Source: Hypomesus transpacificus (lineage: Eukaryota > Chordata > Actinopteri > Osmeriformes > Osmeridae). Taken from it: 64,000 nt of DNA. Positions 37,729 to 54,116 of this stretch are shown one piece after another. Under the pieces are notes generated by a model. The model was given only the letters and a program-made list of their open reading frames with translations, was not told where the DNA came from and searched no databases. Within the stretch, counting starts at the first letter, position 1. Each line of letters begins with the position of its first letter. The translations under genes were made by a program, and so were the position numbers. The DNA lies in contig NC_061065.1 of NCBI RefSeq assembly GCF_021917145.1, positions 1,857,923 through 1,921,922 of the forward strand, in the 5' to 3' direction.

Positions 37729-40700
37729 ATGGCTGTTCTTCTTGAAACAACGTTAGGAGATATTGTTATTGATTTATTTACAGAAGAACGACCTAAGAGT
37801 AAGAATATATATATCACTTATAATCTCATCAAAATATTGCATGCAGAAAGACGCACCCTTATTCAGACGCGTTTAATTTAGCAAGCTACTGTAGACTACT
37901 ACATTAAAGATCATGGATGTTATTTAACTTTTTAGCTAGCTAGGGCTAAACATTTCGCTTTTTAGCTAGCTACAACATTGAATTCGCAGACAAATGATAC
38001 TCTTGCACTGGGTAAAATCACCAGGCTACCGAAACGAAACCAGACAGTATCTGCACATCCACTGTAACAGCTTTTTACTCTGGGTGCTGTAGGGTTGTGG
38101 TTAGCCAATGAAGATATCTTGGCATTGCTATTTAACTCATCTAGCTATTCATTCTTTGGCTAACAGTTAATATGTTCACCATGGTCATCACTTTCAGCAC
38201 TCTTTCTCTTCCAGCTACCTTAAACTTCCTGAAATTATGCAAAATAAAATTCTACAACTACTGCCTCGTCCACAATGTTCAGGTAATGTATTTAAAACAC
38301 GTTTCTCTCTTTGTTTCAATAAGCATAATATTCAGTCATCTTAAACTGATTTCCTGAAGAGAGCGTGATTATAGACATCTTTGAAGATCATCTTAAACGT
38401 GCTTTGCTTGTCCCTTCTAGAGAGACTTCATTGTGCAGACTGGAGACCCGACGGGAACTGGCCGTGGTGGCGAGTCTGTCTTCAGGTCGGAAACGTACAT
38501 CGATCATTCTGTTTATTTGGGCGCGTGACAAAAGTCTCTCGATTTTTTTTCCCTCGATTTGGTGATGATGATTATTTTAGCTGTATTGATGATTGTAAAA
38601 TTGATCCATAATACGTGTTTTTCCTGTCATCAGCAAGCTCTATGGGGACCAGGCACGCTTCTTTGATGTGGAGAAAGTACCACGCATCAAACACAGGAAG
38701 AAGGGAATAGTGTCCATGGTGAACAATGGTAGTGACCAGCATGGCTCCCAGGTCGGTTTCACAGGGTCAAACTATGACACCACAAACCGTACATTTCCCC
38801 TTGGCAGTTATCTACCCCTGTCACAAAAATATGTACGATACGTCTTTAACTGTTGTCGTTAATGTTCACATGTGGCTCCTCAGTTCCTCATCACAACAGG
38901 AGAGAACCTGGACTACCTGGATGGAGTTCACACTGTCTTTGGGGAGGTGTCTGAGGGAATGGATGTCTTAGCCAAGATCAACGAGACCTTTGTGGACAAA
39001 GACTTCATCCCTTTCCAAGACATCAGGTGAGGAGCATAGGTGTCACCTTGTTGAGCTATTTAAAACTGTGACACTTTGATAAAATTACAAATTGCCAGAG
39101 TTATTCTTATTCAGTGGGGCTTTCGTAATTTCAGGATAAATCACACAGTGATTCTGGAAGACCCTTTTGATGACCCTCCTGACCTCCAGGTACCTGACCG
39201 CTCCCCAGAGCCGACTAAGGAGCAGCTTGACGTGAGTGACCGTGCCGCCGTTTGTTTTGTAGCCGCTATAAAAACACAACTGCAGCACGTACACCTGCTA
39301 ACACCTGAGCTCTCTTCCCAGTGACGAAAATCTGTTATCAACTTTGGGCGTGGGCCATTAAATGACATATTCTCAAAAGCAATTCCTGAGGGGAACACCC
39401 AAATTACCGCTGTAACACATGGCACATTAAAAAAGCTCCATTGTGTCCATAATCAGTAAAGCGCTTTCATCGCGTATTATTAATATTATTGAAATTCCAT
39501 AGTTATGTTTACAGTGATTTATTGGGGGGGGGACAAATCAGATTTTTCCCAGGATGGGGGGGGTCGCCCCCCCCCCGGGAATTCCACCGATATCTCTTCC
39601 TAGACCGCAAACTGACTTTGCCGCCTTTTGTTTGCAGAGCGGTCGAATAGGTGCGGATGAAGACATCAACGATATGGAGGGGAAAGAGGCAGAAGAGCTG
39701 GATGAACTGCTGAAGGAGAAAGAGGCGAAGACCCAGGCCATCCTGCTGGAGATGGTGAGGGAGAGACTGGGACTGATCCTACCGCCGTGTCATAGAGCCA
39801 TGTTTCTAAATCTACGAGACTGCTTCCTAGTGGATATTAAAGGTAGTGGTTTGTGTGGTTGATTTCAAGGTGGGTGACCTCCCTGATGCGGATGTGAAAC
39901 CTCCAGAGAATGTGCTGTTTGTGTGCAAGCTAAACCCTGTCACCACAGACGAAGACCTGGAAATCATCTTTTCCCGCTTTGGCCTCATCAAAAGGTAAGA
40001 CAGTTCATCACACAGCCCTCCAAAACTCAACAGTGCTGGAACTTTCTAGATCTAGACTCAAGAACGTTGCCCCCAATCACTCAGTGTAAATGTAAATATT
40101 TATATATTTTTTGCTTTATGTGCAGCTGTGAGATCATCAGAGACTGGAGATCAGGAGAGTCCTTGTGCTATGCCTTTATTGAGTTTGAAAAGGTTTGTGA
40201 CAACTTTTCTGTTTCTCGGGTGCCTCAACACCATGTCTGTTCTCATAGACGGTAATATATGCAGCTCTGGAAAAACTTTGAGACCACTGTACCTTTTTCT
40301 TTCCTTTAAAAAAAAAAGTTGAGAAGGACAATTTTCAGTGAGGAACAGAAGGGTAGAATTTGCAGTGGCCTCTTAAATTAGATCCTTCTGTTCCTTACTC
40401 AAAAATGTCCTTCTCAACTTTTTTTTAAAGGAAAGAAAAACGTACAGTGGTCTCGATGTTTTCCAGAGCTGTAGTTGAATTATGATAGAGGGCGCTAGAC
40501 TTCTAGTTTTGAGTGAAATTAAACCTATTTAGTAGGGTTATCGGCAATCGCCAGACGAACAGACAAATAGGATACAAACATAATTTGAAAACTTGGTATT
40601 GAATTTGGGGGATTTTAATTTTACTGTTCGAATTTGAGCAACATGAATTTCCGACCCTTGACTTTTTGGATCAGATTTGTTTTTTTTTATAGATTCATAT

Positions 40701-42831
40701 TTCAATTTTAAAGAGCTATAAATATGAATTTCAGATATGGGTTTTGAAGTAAAATATTATGATGCTATGAATTGTGGTGTTTAAATCAATATTAACTCAA
40801 TATTCAATATTAAGTATTCAATGCCTTTTAAAATGGAAAACATTATATCACTGATTGGCTGACAAAAATTGACATTTGAGATACTGTTCCCTGTCTTCAG
40901 GAGGAAGACTGTGAGAAAGCCTACTTCAAGATGGACAATGTCCTCATAGACGATCGGCGCATACATGTAGACTTCAGCCAGTCTGTCTCCAAGATCAAAT
41001 GGAAAGGCAAAGGTACACATACTGAAGGCCGATATATGCTTCTGCGTTTTTCGAAAAACGGACACATGGGAACGCCCTCGTCTCCGTGGAACGCCCTCTA
41101 CAAGCTCTCCGTCAGCCCTCGTAGAGCCTCGTAAAGCCTCGGAGAGCTTGACGTGCACCTCCTTAATTTCGTCGTAGCTACGGAGAGCTACGGAGACCCC
41201 CTTGGCTGTGATTGGTCAGTATTAAGTACCTCTTGCGTCAGGGGTAGGGGCGGGGTTGCCGTTATAGCAGGACGAACAGAATCCTTTGACCGCCATTGCT
41301 TGTAAAGTTTTTACAAATCATATTTTAGCTAAACCGTACATGTAAATCAGAATCTGAATTAAAATGTGTTGAGAAATGGGCAGTGTAGTTGCTGAAAATG
41401 TGCGTATTCTATTGATGGAACGGCTAATTTGTAAATTTGCTCCGACTTTTCGGTAACCTAGGTAAATAAACACTCAACGACGTCTAAACAAAAAACCGTT
41501 GCGCCACCTACTCTTCTGGCGGTGAATTGTTTTCAGCACCCACAGCCTACGGAGAACCATAAACGCAGTCTATCCGTCCGTATCCGTGCGTATCCGTGCG
41601 CCCGCCCATCCGTAAACGGAGACGCAGAAGCATATTTCAGCCTTGACTCACAATTTCAATCATCTGTAGATAAGATGAGGAAACGGAACACTGGGAAGCA
41701 CGTATACTCAAACACCTATACACGTATCTATAAATACATGTTTGTGTGTATATAAAAATAATAATCTAACAACAATCTAATCATTCAAAAGATGTCCTTA
41801 TTTCTCAAATGTTCTACATTTTAGAGTAATAGTAAAGAGATCAAAACAAGGAAATTATATTTGGAATTATGTAGTAACCTCAAAAAGTGTAAAAAGTAGC
41901 TAACCTTTGCCTGATGACAGCTTCTCATTTTCTCAACTATTGTACAATACAGTACAGTATGTATTGTAATACATTGACTATATATATATAGACAGACAAA
42001 CAAACACCGTTAGTGTGTTGTCTGTGTGTATCTTGTCAGTGCACAGAACATAAGAACGGTTTCATTTTCTGGTTTTGTAGGTGGAAAATATACTAAAGAT
42101 GACTTCAAGGCCTATGAAAAAGATGTCGATAGCCGATCCAAGTTGGCTCTGAAGGACAAAGCCAAACCTAAACAAGAGTATCCTTGCACTTTTACAACTT
42201 TATGTGAGCATAATTCTATGTTGACTTCCTTATCACCAGGAACGCCCTGGAACACCCAATCATTTCAGAAACTTTGTTTTGGCACATCTATCAGGAAGTC
42301 TACACTCCACTTCCTTGAGTTCTCCCTAACATTCCCAAAAGCTCAAGATATGATTTGCTGTTAGAGGAGGAGGAACAGGGGCCAAGCCATCTGCACACGG
42401 ACAAAAAGAACAAAGAACACAAGCATCCCTGTGATGACAGCAGGAAATTAAAGAAATCCAAGGTTAGATGACTGTTTGTTAAAGGGGTGAGCAACAGGTG
42501 TACCCTGTGGGCCCGTCTTGATAAGTCAATAACACCTTTGTTGTGAAAGGACTATAACTGCTTAGTAATCATGACTCCTGTAATTCTCTCCAACTTGTCC
42601 TCCTGCCAAAACCTCCAGGACAGTGAGGAGAGCAGGCAGGAGCGGCCAGCTGGACGTCAGCGCTCAAGGTCCCGTTCCAGGGACAGGGACAGGGAGGGAC
42701 ATCACAAGCCCAGCAGGCCCAGGGACAAGCATCGCCAGGACGACAGAGACAAGGGCCACAGCCGCTGGGACAACAGCCACAGCCGCTCTCCTAAGAAATC
42801 TAAAGACAGGGAGAGGAGCCGACACCACTGA
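37729..42831 (+). CDS. ppil4: PPIL4 cyclophilin-RRM peptidyl-prolyl isomerase
   Basis: PPIL4 is a nuclear, spliceosome-associated cyclophilin with an RNA-recognition motif. Exons: 37729-37798, 38215-38282, 38421-38485, 38634-38751, 38884-39026, 39135-39231, 39638-39754, 39870-39994, 40126-40192, 40901-41012, 42081-42177, 42342-42462, 42619-42831, for 470 residues (human 492). The start [20 protein letters not shown] opens the isomerase domain ([49 protein letters not shown]). The RRM follows ([20 protein letters not shown] and [11 protein letters not shown]), then [11 protein letters not shown] and an arginine-serine tail rich in [11 protein letters not shown] ending KDRERSRHH. Introns 9 and 10 carry two non-autonomous DNA transposons; the exon borders around them are intact. 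Confidence 0.97.
40262..40471. mobile_element. Near-perfect palindromic MITE in PPIL4 intron 9
   Basis: A 210-base element whose two halves are inverted copies. CAGCTCTGGAAAA at the left end mirrors TTTTCCAGAGCTG at the right, GACCACTGTAC mirrors GTACAGTGGTC, and TTGAGAAGGACA mirrors TGTCCTTCTCAA. The transcript could fold into a long hairpin of about 90 base pairs. It encodes no protein and is presumably mobilised by a related transposase. Superfamily is uncertain. Confidence 0.85.
41024..41647. mobile_element. Non-autonomous DNA transposon with terminal inverted repeats in PPIL4 intron 10
   Basis: The left end (GAAGGCCGATATATGCTTCT) is complementary to the right end (AGAAGCATATTTCAGCCTT), and both are flanked by ACT, a possible 3-base target duplication. 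The interior is unusually GC-rich compared with the intron, with repeated CTACGGAGA- and TCCGTGCGTA-like words. No transposase frame is seen. A 3-base duplication would fit PIF/Harbinger, but this is tentative. Confidence 0.65.
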
Positions 42832-42930
42832 GAGGAGCGGAGGACCATGAGGACTGATTAACGGCACACAAGTGTAACTTTATCCCACAGCCACAGAAAC
42901 TCAGATAAATAAAACAGGTCTTTATTGGAA
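42832..42930 (+). other. ppil4: PPIL4 3' UTR with polyadenylation signal
   Basis: A short 3' UTR with AATAAA at 42908-42913 (GATAAATAAAACAGG), about 80 bases after the stop. Confidence 0.75.
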
Positions 42931-45900
42931 ACTGCCGTTTCAGTCAACTCTTTTGACAAGTTTTGACAAGCATTCTGCTACTCGAATGGCTGGATACCTT
43001 AGGTAGAACCCTTACAAACAAGATGTCTCAAACACACATTCCTAATCGGTCTACATACATGCATACTATGAAATATTAGTGGATGAATTTGACGATCCCT
43101 CTGAAGTTCATTGTCGTATGTTAATCGTAAAATATGGAACGATAATTGCTTTTCAACCTGAGATGCTGGATTCCTAGGTGACTTAATAGATTCTGCTAAG
43201 GAACTGTAGATGAACTTCTCCCTCGTGTCATGTGACAACCTGTCAGTCCAAATATCAAAGACATGCAGTATACCTTCTCTCTCAACTTACAAACCCATGA
43301 ATAATATTCAATGTTTGTTTGGGTTTGACCTTTGACTGTAGTTTCATATGACTTTTGTACACTGAATAAATATGTACATGGAAAATGTGAGTTCTGATTT
43401 CCTTTCGTGGTGAGGGAACTCCCTGCATCACCCACTCCTCTCTCTCATAACAAGACATGTGACTTACCTGGAAGATGTCTCACTCACAAAATAAAATGGT
43501 TTAAACGTTCATATAAAACTCAATAATTGGAATTACATATGTAGCTCAACCATAATTGTTGGTTTCTAGCAGAATTCTCTGTACACATATCTTTAATCTC
43601 TGTGCATATGTAATAGCTGTGGTGCTGTGTTACTAGTTAAAATGTATAATGTAGTCAACTTAATTTGACACAGCTGTCCTAATTACAGTTGTCCTAATGT
43701 TGTTTTCAGTATTGACTGCATAGTTTTTTTTCCTATTGTACCTTCTCTTTCAAGTCTTCTAGACTGTTCTAGTGCAAGCTGAGGGTCCATACCTCCAGCT
43801 CACCACAGAGTTCCCAGAACAAAATGTCATATTTGTTCCATTGACATTTCAAATAGTTTTGCTTTGGAATGATCTTAGAATGTCACATTTTTTTCTTCTT
43901 TCATGTATTTTAGACTTTGTAGTGAGTTTGGGGTGGAATCACAAGAGGGGAAGCCAGAAGACAATGTGGTTGAAGTTGTAAAAAATGGAAAACAGTTGTT
44001 ACTTACTCCCACAGATCTATGTTTGACATCCCCAACACATGACACATCCACATGCCCTGACAGCACCGCCTTTGTATTAGAATTATGTAAATGTGTTTTG
44101 TTGTCCACAATATACTTCAGTAGCTTTGCTTTTTCATTTGTTCTTTTATTTTATCAAGAGCATTTGCACAGAGAGTAAATCCCATGATTTAACATGAAGA
44201 AAGCAGGAGAGACAGGATAGTAAAAAGTTCCTTAACCAATCATATCTCAGTTCTTTTGTCTCCATTGTTTTAACAGGTTTAAACATGTCCAAAACGTCTC
44301 GGAAAACGGTTCACTACAGGTATAGGTGCTGCCCACACTCAGTCACTGCCTTCTCACAAACCGTTATTACATTCTCCGGCTTGGATAACGACCATTCATT
44401 TGAATCAGGTGTGCTGGAGCAGGGAAACATCTAAAACATGCAGGACTGAGGCTCTCGAGGACCAGGGTTGGCCACCCCTGTCCTAGATCATTACAGAATG
44501 TAGCTTTCATTCTGCATAGGTGTGGTAACAAAAACATTTCATTACAGGAACTGAAATGACAAGGTAGCAATTTTTTTTATAGGAATACTCTTTAAATGTA
44601 AGACTGACTAATTGAAGCGTTTGATAGTTTATGGATTACATTTTATTCCCTACATTGATGACCAAGTACATGATGAGGATGGTGATGATAAAATAAAATA
44701 AAAACATTGAAACACAATACAAAGTCTAATGTAGACAAAGTCTAAACTGTAGTGATAGGAAAACTTCCTGTTAAGTTAACTGTTATAAGAATATGTATCA
44801 GCATTTTAGCATTACATTTATGTATATTAAAACAGTTGCTCCTGAATACTTATATATACAGCAACATGTATGCTGAAATACTCCTCTCCTGTAGTTTGTT
44901 AGACAGTAACACGCATTTGTAAAACAAATCTGTAGTTGAAAGTTAGCAGTTGCCTGAAGACATTCTTTGACCATTTCAGGTTTAGTGTTTAACATTCCTG
45001 AGTAATTCCAAAGTTCCACTGCAAGCAAGCATGCTGTTTTGACAAATACTTGTCTGATAGTATTCTTCATAATCAGTTCCTGCCGGCACATCCCACTAAC
45101 ATGGAATTATATTATGGGGGGACAAAATACATACAAATCCAGTGCTTCATTACGTAGCCACTTCATTCGACAATTACTTATGAATGAAATCTTTGTTTGA
45201 ATCAACATGTAGTCCACTTGATGGTCTGTTACTTTAAAACCACAGAAGAAGAGAGACCTCAGTGACTACACAGAACCAGTTGAAGGGAACACCTCATGTT
45301 TTCGGTAATCTCAAACTAGGAAGACCAGCTCAGTGTGCGGAATCGTAAACCCCTCACCTACCCCCCCGAAGGCTCAGCTAGTTCTGGGATGAGGAAGTGG
45401 AATGATTAAATAAATACTTTCTTCCTTGCCGACCGGCTCTGAGCCAGCCCTCAGACAACTTCCTCCTATGACTAGAATGAGCGCACGCACGCACGCTCAG
45501 TCAGGGTGAAGCTCTCACAGCAAACACAGAGGCTCTTTCCCGGGCAAGCCGAGGTTCCAGTCCACTACTCACTGAACGTAAGAATGTAAGTACTAACAAA
45601 GACAGATCATTGACCACAACACCAAGAATACCATACTTTGCTTCACACTGGACAGTGTACGTGGCCAGTGTACGTCAAATTCAGACGTGTTTGTTTGAAG
45701 CCGAAGCAATACTGCTCCTCGAGCAGTCAAGTTTGGCTGGGTATGGAGCCGTACTAGTGTGGGACCAGCTAGGACGTGCTAACGGACTTTTCCCCTGACA
45801 TCAAGATGAGAGCGGATCTCTGAGTCTACACAGATGCTATCTTTGCGTTGAAGATGCTAAGCTGGGAAGGATGTGGTTTGGTGTAGCTTGTAGTTTTGCA

Positions 45901-46760
45901 AGAGTGGGAGATCCATGCTGCACATCAATCTTGTGTTATCTCTGGAGCGTGAGGTTAGCTAAAGTACATTTTGAAGAATGATTAATTCTTCAAAGAGCCA
46001 GTGACCTGTGGCAGAATTTTGCCTAGCCTACTGTTGTTACACATGTGTGAAGTCAGATCTTGACATTTGATTCTCTTGAAGCATGTATTCCTCAAAACAG
46101 TAGTATTGGGTAGAAAGCTTGAGCAAACACAATGGATGAGAGTTATGGGATTTTAAATATAATAAAACTACATGTTCAGAAAAAGACATACAGCTATACT
46201 GAATGTATAAAGGAACAAGAAATACATAACTACAAATCTGTGATGTATCTATTGACTGTTATATATGGATCAGTGTGTTTCAAACTCTAATTAGACATGA
46301 AACACACGCATTCCATTCTCAGAATAGAGCACCATTGTCAGAGCGTGTTTCTACAAAGAAAGTAAAATACTGTGTACCACTCCCAGTTCTTAGCATTACA
46401 TACCTGTATTTGTAAGAGAAATCCTGGGGGTTTTCCAGACTGTTCTACAGAGGCACACATGTGAATTGAGGCGAGGTAGAATCCCTTTACGATCTGGTTA
46501 TTTGAGGAAAATATCGAATTGATTCCATTTACAGTGTGTTTGTTATGAAACTGACTTCCCGCAGGTAACCCTGACAACATGAATAGGGGCCTTTTATTGA
46601 TGCATACATGGGGGGTGTTTCTCGACCAGCATGACGCAAACATGTGTGTGCATGCGTGTGCTACCATGAGGTTGTGGTGAGGAGAGCTGCTTTTAGCATT
46701 GTGTGTCGAACCACATTCAGTGTCTAAAAGCCCCACTACACCTCATCCTTCCTCTGTTTA
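42931..46760. other. Intergenic stretch between PPIL4 and ZC3H12D
   Basis: I see no coding sequence here. It is AT-rich in the first 2.3 kb and more balanced after 45,200. The latter part probably holds the ZC3H12D promoter and untranslated first exon, which I could not place. The only repeat recognised is the MITE fragment at 44,391-44,480. Confidence 0.6.
44391..44480. mobile_element. MITE fragment, same family as 4845-5018
   Basis: Contains AATCAGGTGTGCTGGAGCAG and GACCAGGGTTGGCCACCCC, matching the right half of the element in the MAP3K5 intron with several differences. The left terminal repeat is missing. Confidence 0.6.
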
Positions 46761-46763
46761 CAG

Positions 46764-46974
46764 TGCCAGAGAATGCCGGTCTCTTCCTCCGTGTCGCTTG
46801 TCAGTGTTTCCAAAACTGACACCGTTGATGTGGAGTGACAACATTCAAGTAAGCAACGAGAAGGATCCCCCCCAACAGACAGTCCTGAGAGAGAGAGAGA
46901 GAGAGAAGCAGGGAGGAGGATCAGCTCCCTAACGCAGACACACACACACAGGCATCAGAGAACCCTGTGGCAGC
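46764..46974 (+). other. zc3h12d: ZC3H12D 5' leader segment
   Basis: A good splice acceptor (CCTCTGTTTACAG) ends at about 46,763 and opens an exon that would run into the coding start at 46975. It includes a short GA repeat near 46,890. The upstream exon was not identified. Confidence 0.45.
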
Positions 46975-51334
<4,360 letters not shown>

Positions 51335-51675
51335 GGCAGCTGCCCCCTGCCTTCATTCTTCCATAGCATTAAAACATGCCAAAAGTAACGACTCCTCAGG
51401 AGGAAGCTTGAAAATGTAGCAGTCTCATTTGAATTTCTCGTGATTTGTACAAGTGCAATGCACTACTCTTTATGGATGTTATGTTATTTTGCACCAAGCA
51501 TTGGCCTGGAGATTATCAAAACAGCAAGTGCTGTTTTATTATGTAGCCTCAAAATGAGGAAAGCTATACTAAAGAATTGAAGGGCTAGTTGTCTGTACTT
51601 GATATACCGAATGATACTTTCCTGAATGTTTCATGATTTTGTAATACGTTAAATAAAAGTACTTATTTTTATTAT
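51335..51675 (+). other. zc3h12d: ZC3H12D 3' UTR with polyadenylation signal
   Basis: A short AT-rich 3' UTR with AATAAA at 51652-51657 (TTAAATAAAAGTAC). Confidence 0.7.
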
Positions 51676-51875
51676 TGTCTATTGTCCTTTTTGTATAATG
51701 CTTTAGGATTAAAGAAAAAGCTTTCTTCACTCACCACTTAGTTATTTTCACCAACTTTGTGTGTCCTTAGCGCCATCTACTGGAGAGAAGATTAATAGGG
51801 CTTACAAAGGAAACGAAATGCGGGTCGATTCCAGATAACGATCGAAGAGGAAGAGAATTTCAGAATAGATTTTTT

Positions 51876-54116
51876 TTTATTTTTACAAATAACTTATCTG
51901 TTACAAAGACAGTTTTCCCAGCTAAAATCAAAAACACTTTAGATATCCAAATTATTATTTTTTAATTAATAAAACATGTATGAACCAACTTCACACAGAG
52001 TTGCAGATCAAGCTTTCTTTGGTTTGTCTTTGGTTTACGAGAAATAGTATCGCATAAGTGCTTAAGAGACAACTACTGATTTTAGACTACGATTTTTTTT
52101 AAATTGATCGCTTTTTCTCGAACGATAATCTGTTTTGGTTTTGAAAGTGGCATCTTGATTTGTGACCGCACAGATAATCAATACAAACACCTAAGGCAGT
52201 AATGTGAGGCAGCATATCGCATGTGAAAAAAGATTCCACAATTAGGGTAAAGTCATTAAAATAGTAAACTTTGAAACCATCCTCGACAAGCAGAAGCTTC
52301 ACGAGACAAATTAAACCCAATAAGAGTAAGATCGTACAAAGAGGAACGTTGTTTTTATAATGTTTGAAATAACCACTGTCATTTTTGTACTGTATTGTTT
52401 TGTGGAGATCCTCAAAAATTCTGTGAGGGAGAATACAAGTCACATATCCCTACATAAATATTTCTTGATTGGAAACAGGAATACTTAAAACATTAAAACA
52501 TATTCATCCTGATCTTTGGTACACTCATGAAAACCCAATTTATACTGCATAGCAACTACGCATATTCTGAAAGCCATCAGGAAACAGTTGCCTTTCACCA
52601 AACTGTACAGGGAGGAACACCTTACAATATAATAGGATACAATTCCATCTTCCATGCTTCTGTTTAGATGTAATTGGTTTGGATGAATCGTCCATGAGTC
52701 TCTTCTGGCACAAATGTGTAAAAGTCCCCAAATATTAAACCTACATTCCAGTTGTCAGATAAGATGGCAGTTTGTCGTTAGATTTTTTTCCATTTTTGTT
52801 TTTCAGCCAGTCCAAGATCTCTGGCGTCCACGAAATTCCTCCATCTCACGACTTTCCTGCATCCGCAGATCGTACACGAGAAGCTCTGCGATTACAGAGC
52901 GATTACAGAGCGATTACAGAGCGGTGAAGAACGCAGAACCGCCGAGGCTCGATCGTTTCCACTGCTGCTCTGCTTCAGCGACGCTTCAAATCTCACAGAA
53001 ATCAAGTAAAAGCTTAAAGAGGGACAGCTTGCTTATTTGTTGGAGGCACAAAAAAGACAAAAACAAAAGCTAATAAAGTCTATAAAGCTATACTTACAGG
53101 AAATACAAGTGATTCATAGTGTGAGGAAGAAGAAGGCATTTAAGGCACATTCTAAAATGATGTACAGTGAAAATCTCAAGGGCATCTCTTCCCTTTATGT
53201 ACTGTACACGCATGCAATTTAGTTTCCTTTTTGTGGGGGGGTTTGTTTACTGTAGATCAAAGAGACGCAGCCTCGAAAGGGGCACTACTTGGAAGGGCGA
53301 AAGGCAAGTTTTGGGTGGCAGTAACAAGGCTAGCTTCCCCTTATCATCCCGTAGAAACAGCAAACAAACAAAAAGTAGTCTGTTGGTTTTCCCTTCAGGC
53401 GGCAGCTGTGGCGGTTGACCAAAGTTCCCATGCCTGATTGTGCCGCCACAGAAGAAAAAGAAAAAAATCTGCAAAGGTACGCAGGCACCCATGTTGGTTT
53501 ATTGTTTACGTGTGCAAGTTTTTCTTTGTGTTTGTGTGTGTGTGTTTGTGCCATGACCCTACAGGACAACATTCTGATAATACTGTAAATAGAAGCAGGG
53601 AGGCCTCCCTTTGGGTAATGTTGCCTTTTAAGTGGGGGGATGTGTGTGTGTGTGAGTAGGAGGTGGGGGATGGAAGGTGGACCCCACGCATGCAGAGTTT
53701 CCAAGATGAGGTACGGTCATCCAAGTCTGCTGTCTCTGCTGAGTCACTAACCACCTGTAAACACTATCCAGTCCAGCCTTCGATGGACAGCATTCAACAA
53801 ACCACGGAGGGGAAAGAGACAGGCCACATTGGGGGGGGGAAAAAAGCAACTAACCCTGTCCATTTTCATCCAACTAGAAGGAAAAAAGGCCTTTCTAGTA
53901 TTGTATTTTTTGTTGTAGCTCTGCTGGAAGGCGGAGGGAGATAGGGAGGGAGCTAGGGAGGGAGAGAGGGAGGGAGAGAGGGAGGGAGAGAGGGAGGGAG
54001 ATAGGGAGGGAGAGAGGGAGGGAGATAGGGAGGGAGAGAGGGAGGGAGATAGGGAGGGAGATAGGGAGGGAGAGAGGGAGGGAGAGAGGGAGGGAGATAG
54101 GGAGGGCGTGTGGGGC
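51876..54116 (-). other. tab2: TAB2 3' UTR
   Basis: TTTATT at 51876-51881 reads AATAAA on the minus strand and would give TAB2 a 3' UTR of about 2.2 kb, tail to tail with ZC3H12D. None of the many open frames here shows protein-like character. The stretch next to the stop is a GGGA repeat. Confidence 0.5.
53937..54106 (+). repeat. (AGGG/AGAG)n tract just after the TAB2 stop
   Basis: About 170 bases of GGAGGGAGATAGGGAGGGAG-type units end 10 bases from the TAB2 stop codon. In the TAB2 mRNA they read as a long CCCT pyrimidine tract. Confidence 0.93.

Noticed and set aside
39552-39588. A short GC palindrome of G and C runs in a PPIL4 intron
   Set aside because: Homopolymer runs of this kind are often sequencing or assembly noise, and it does not touch a splice site.
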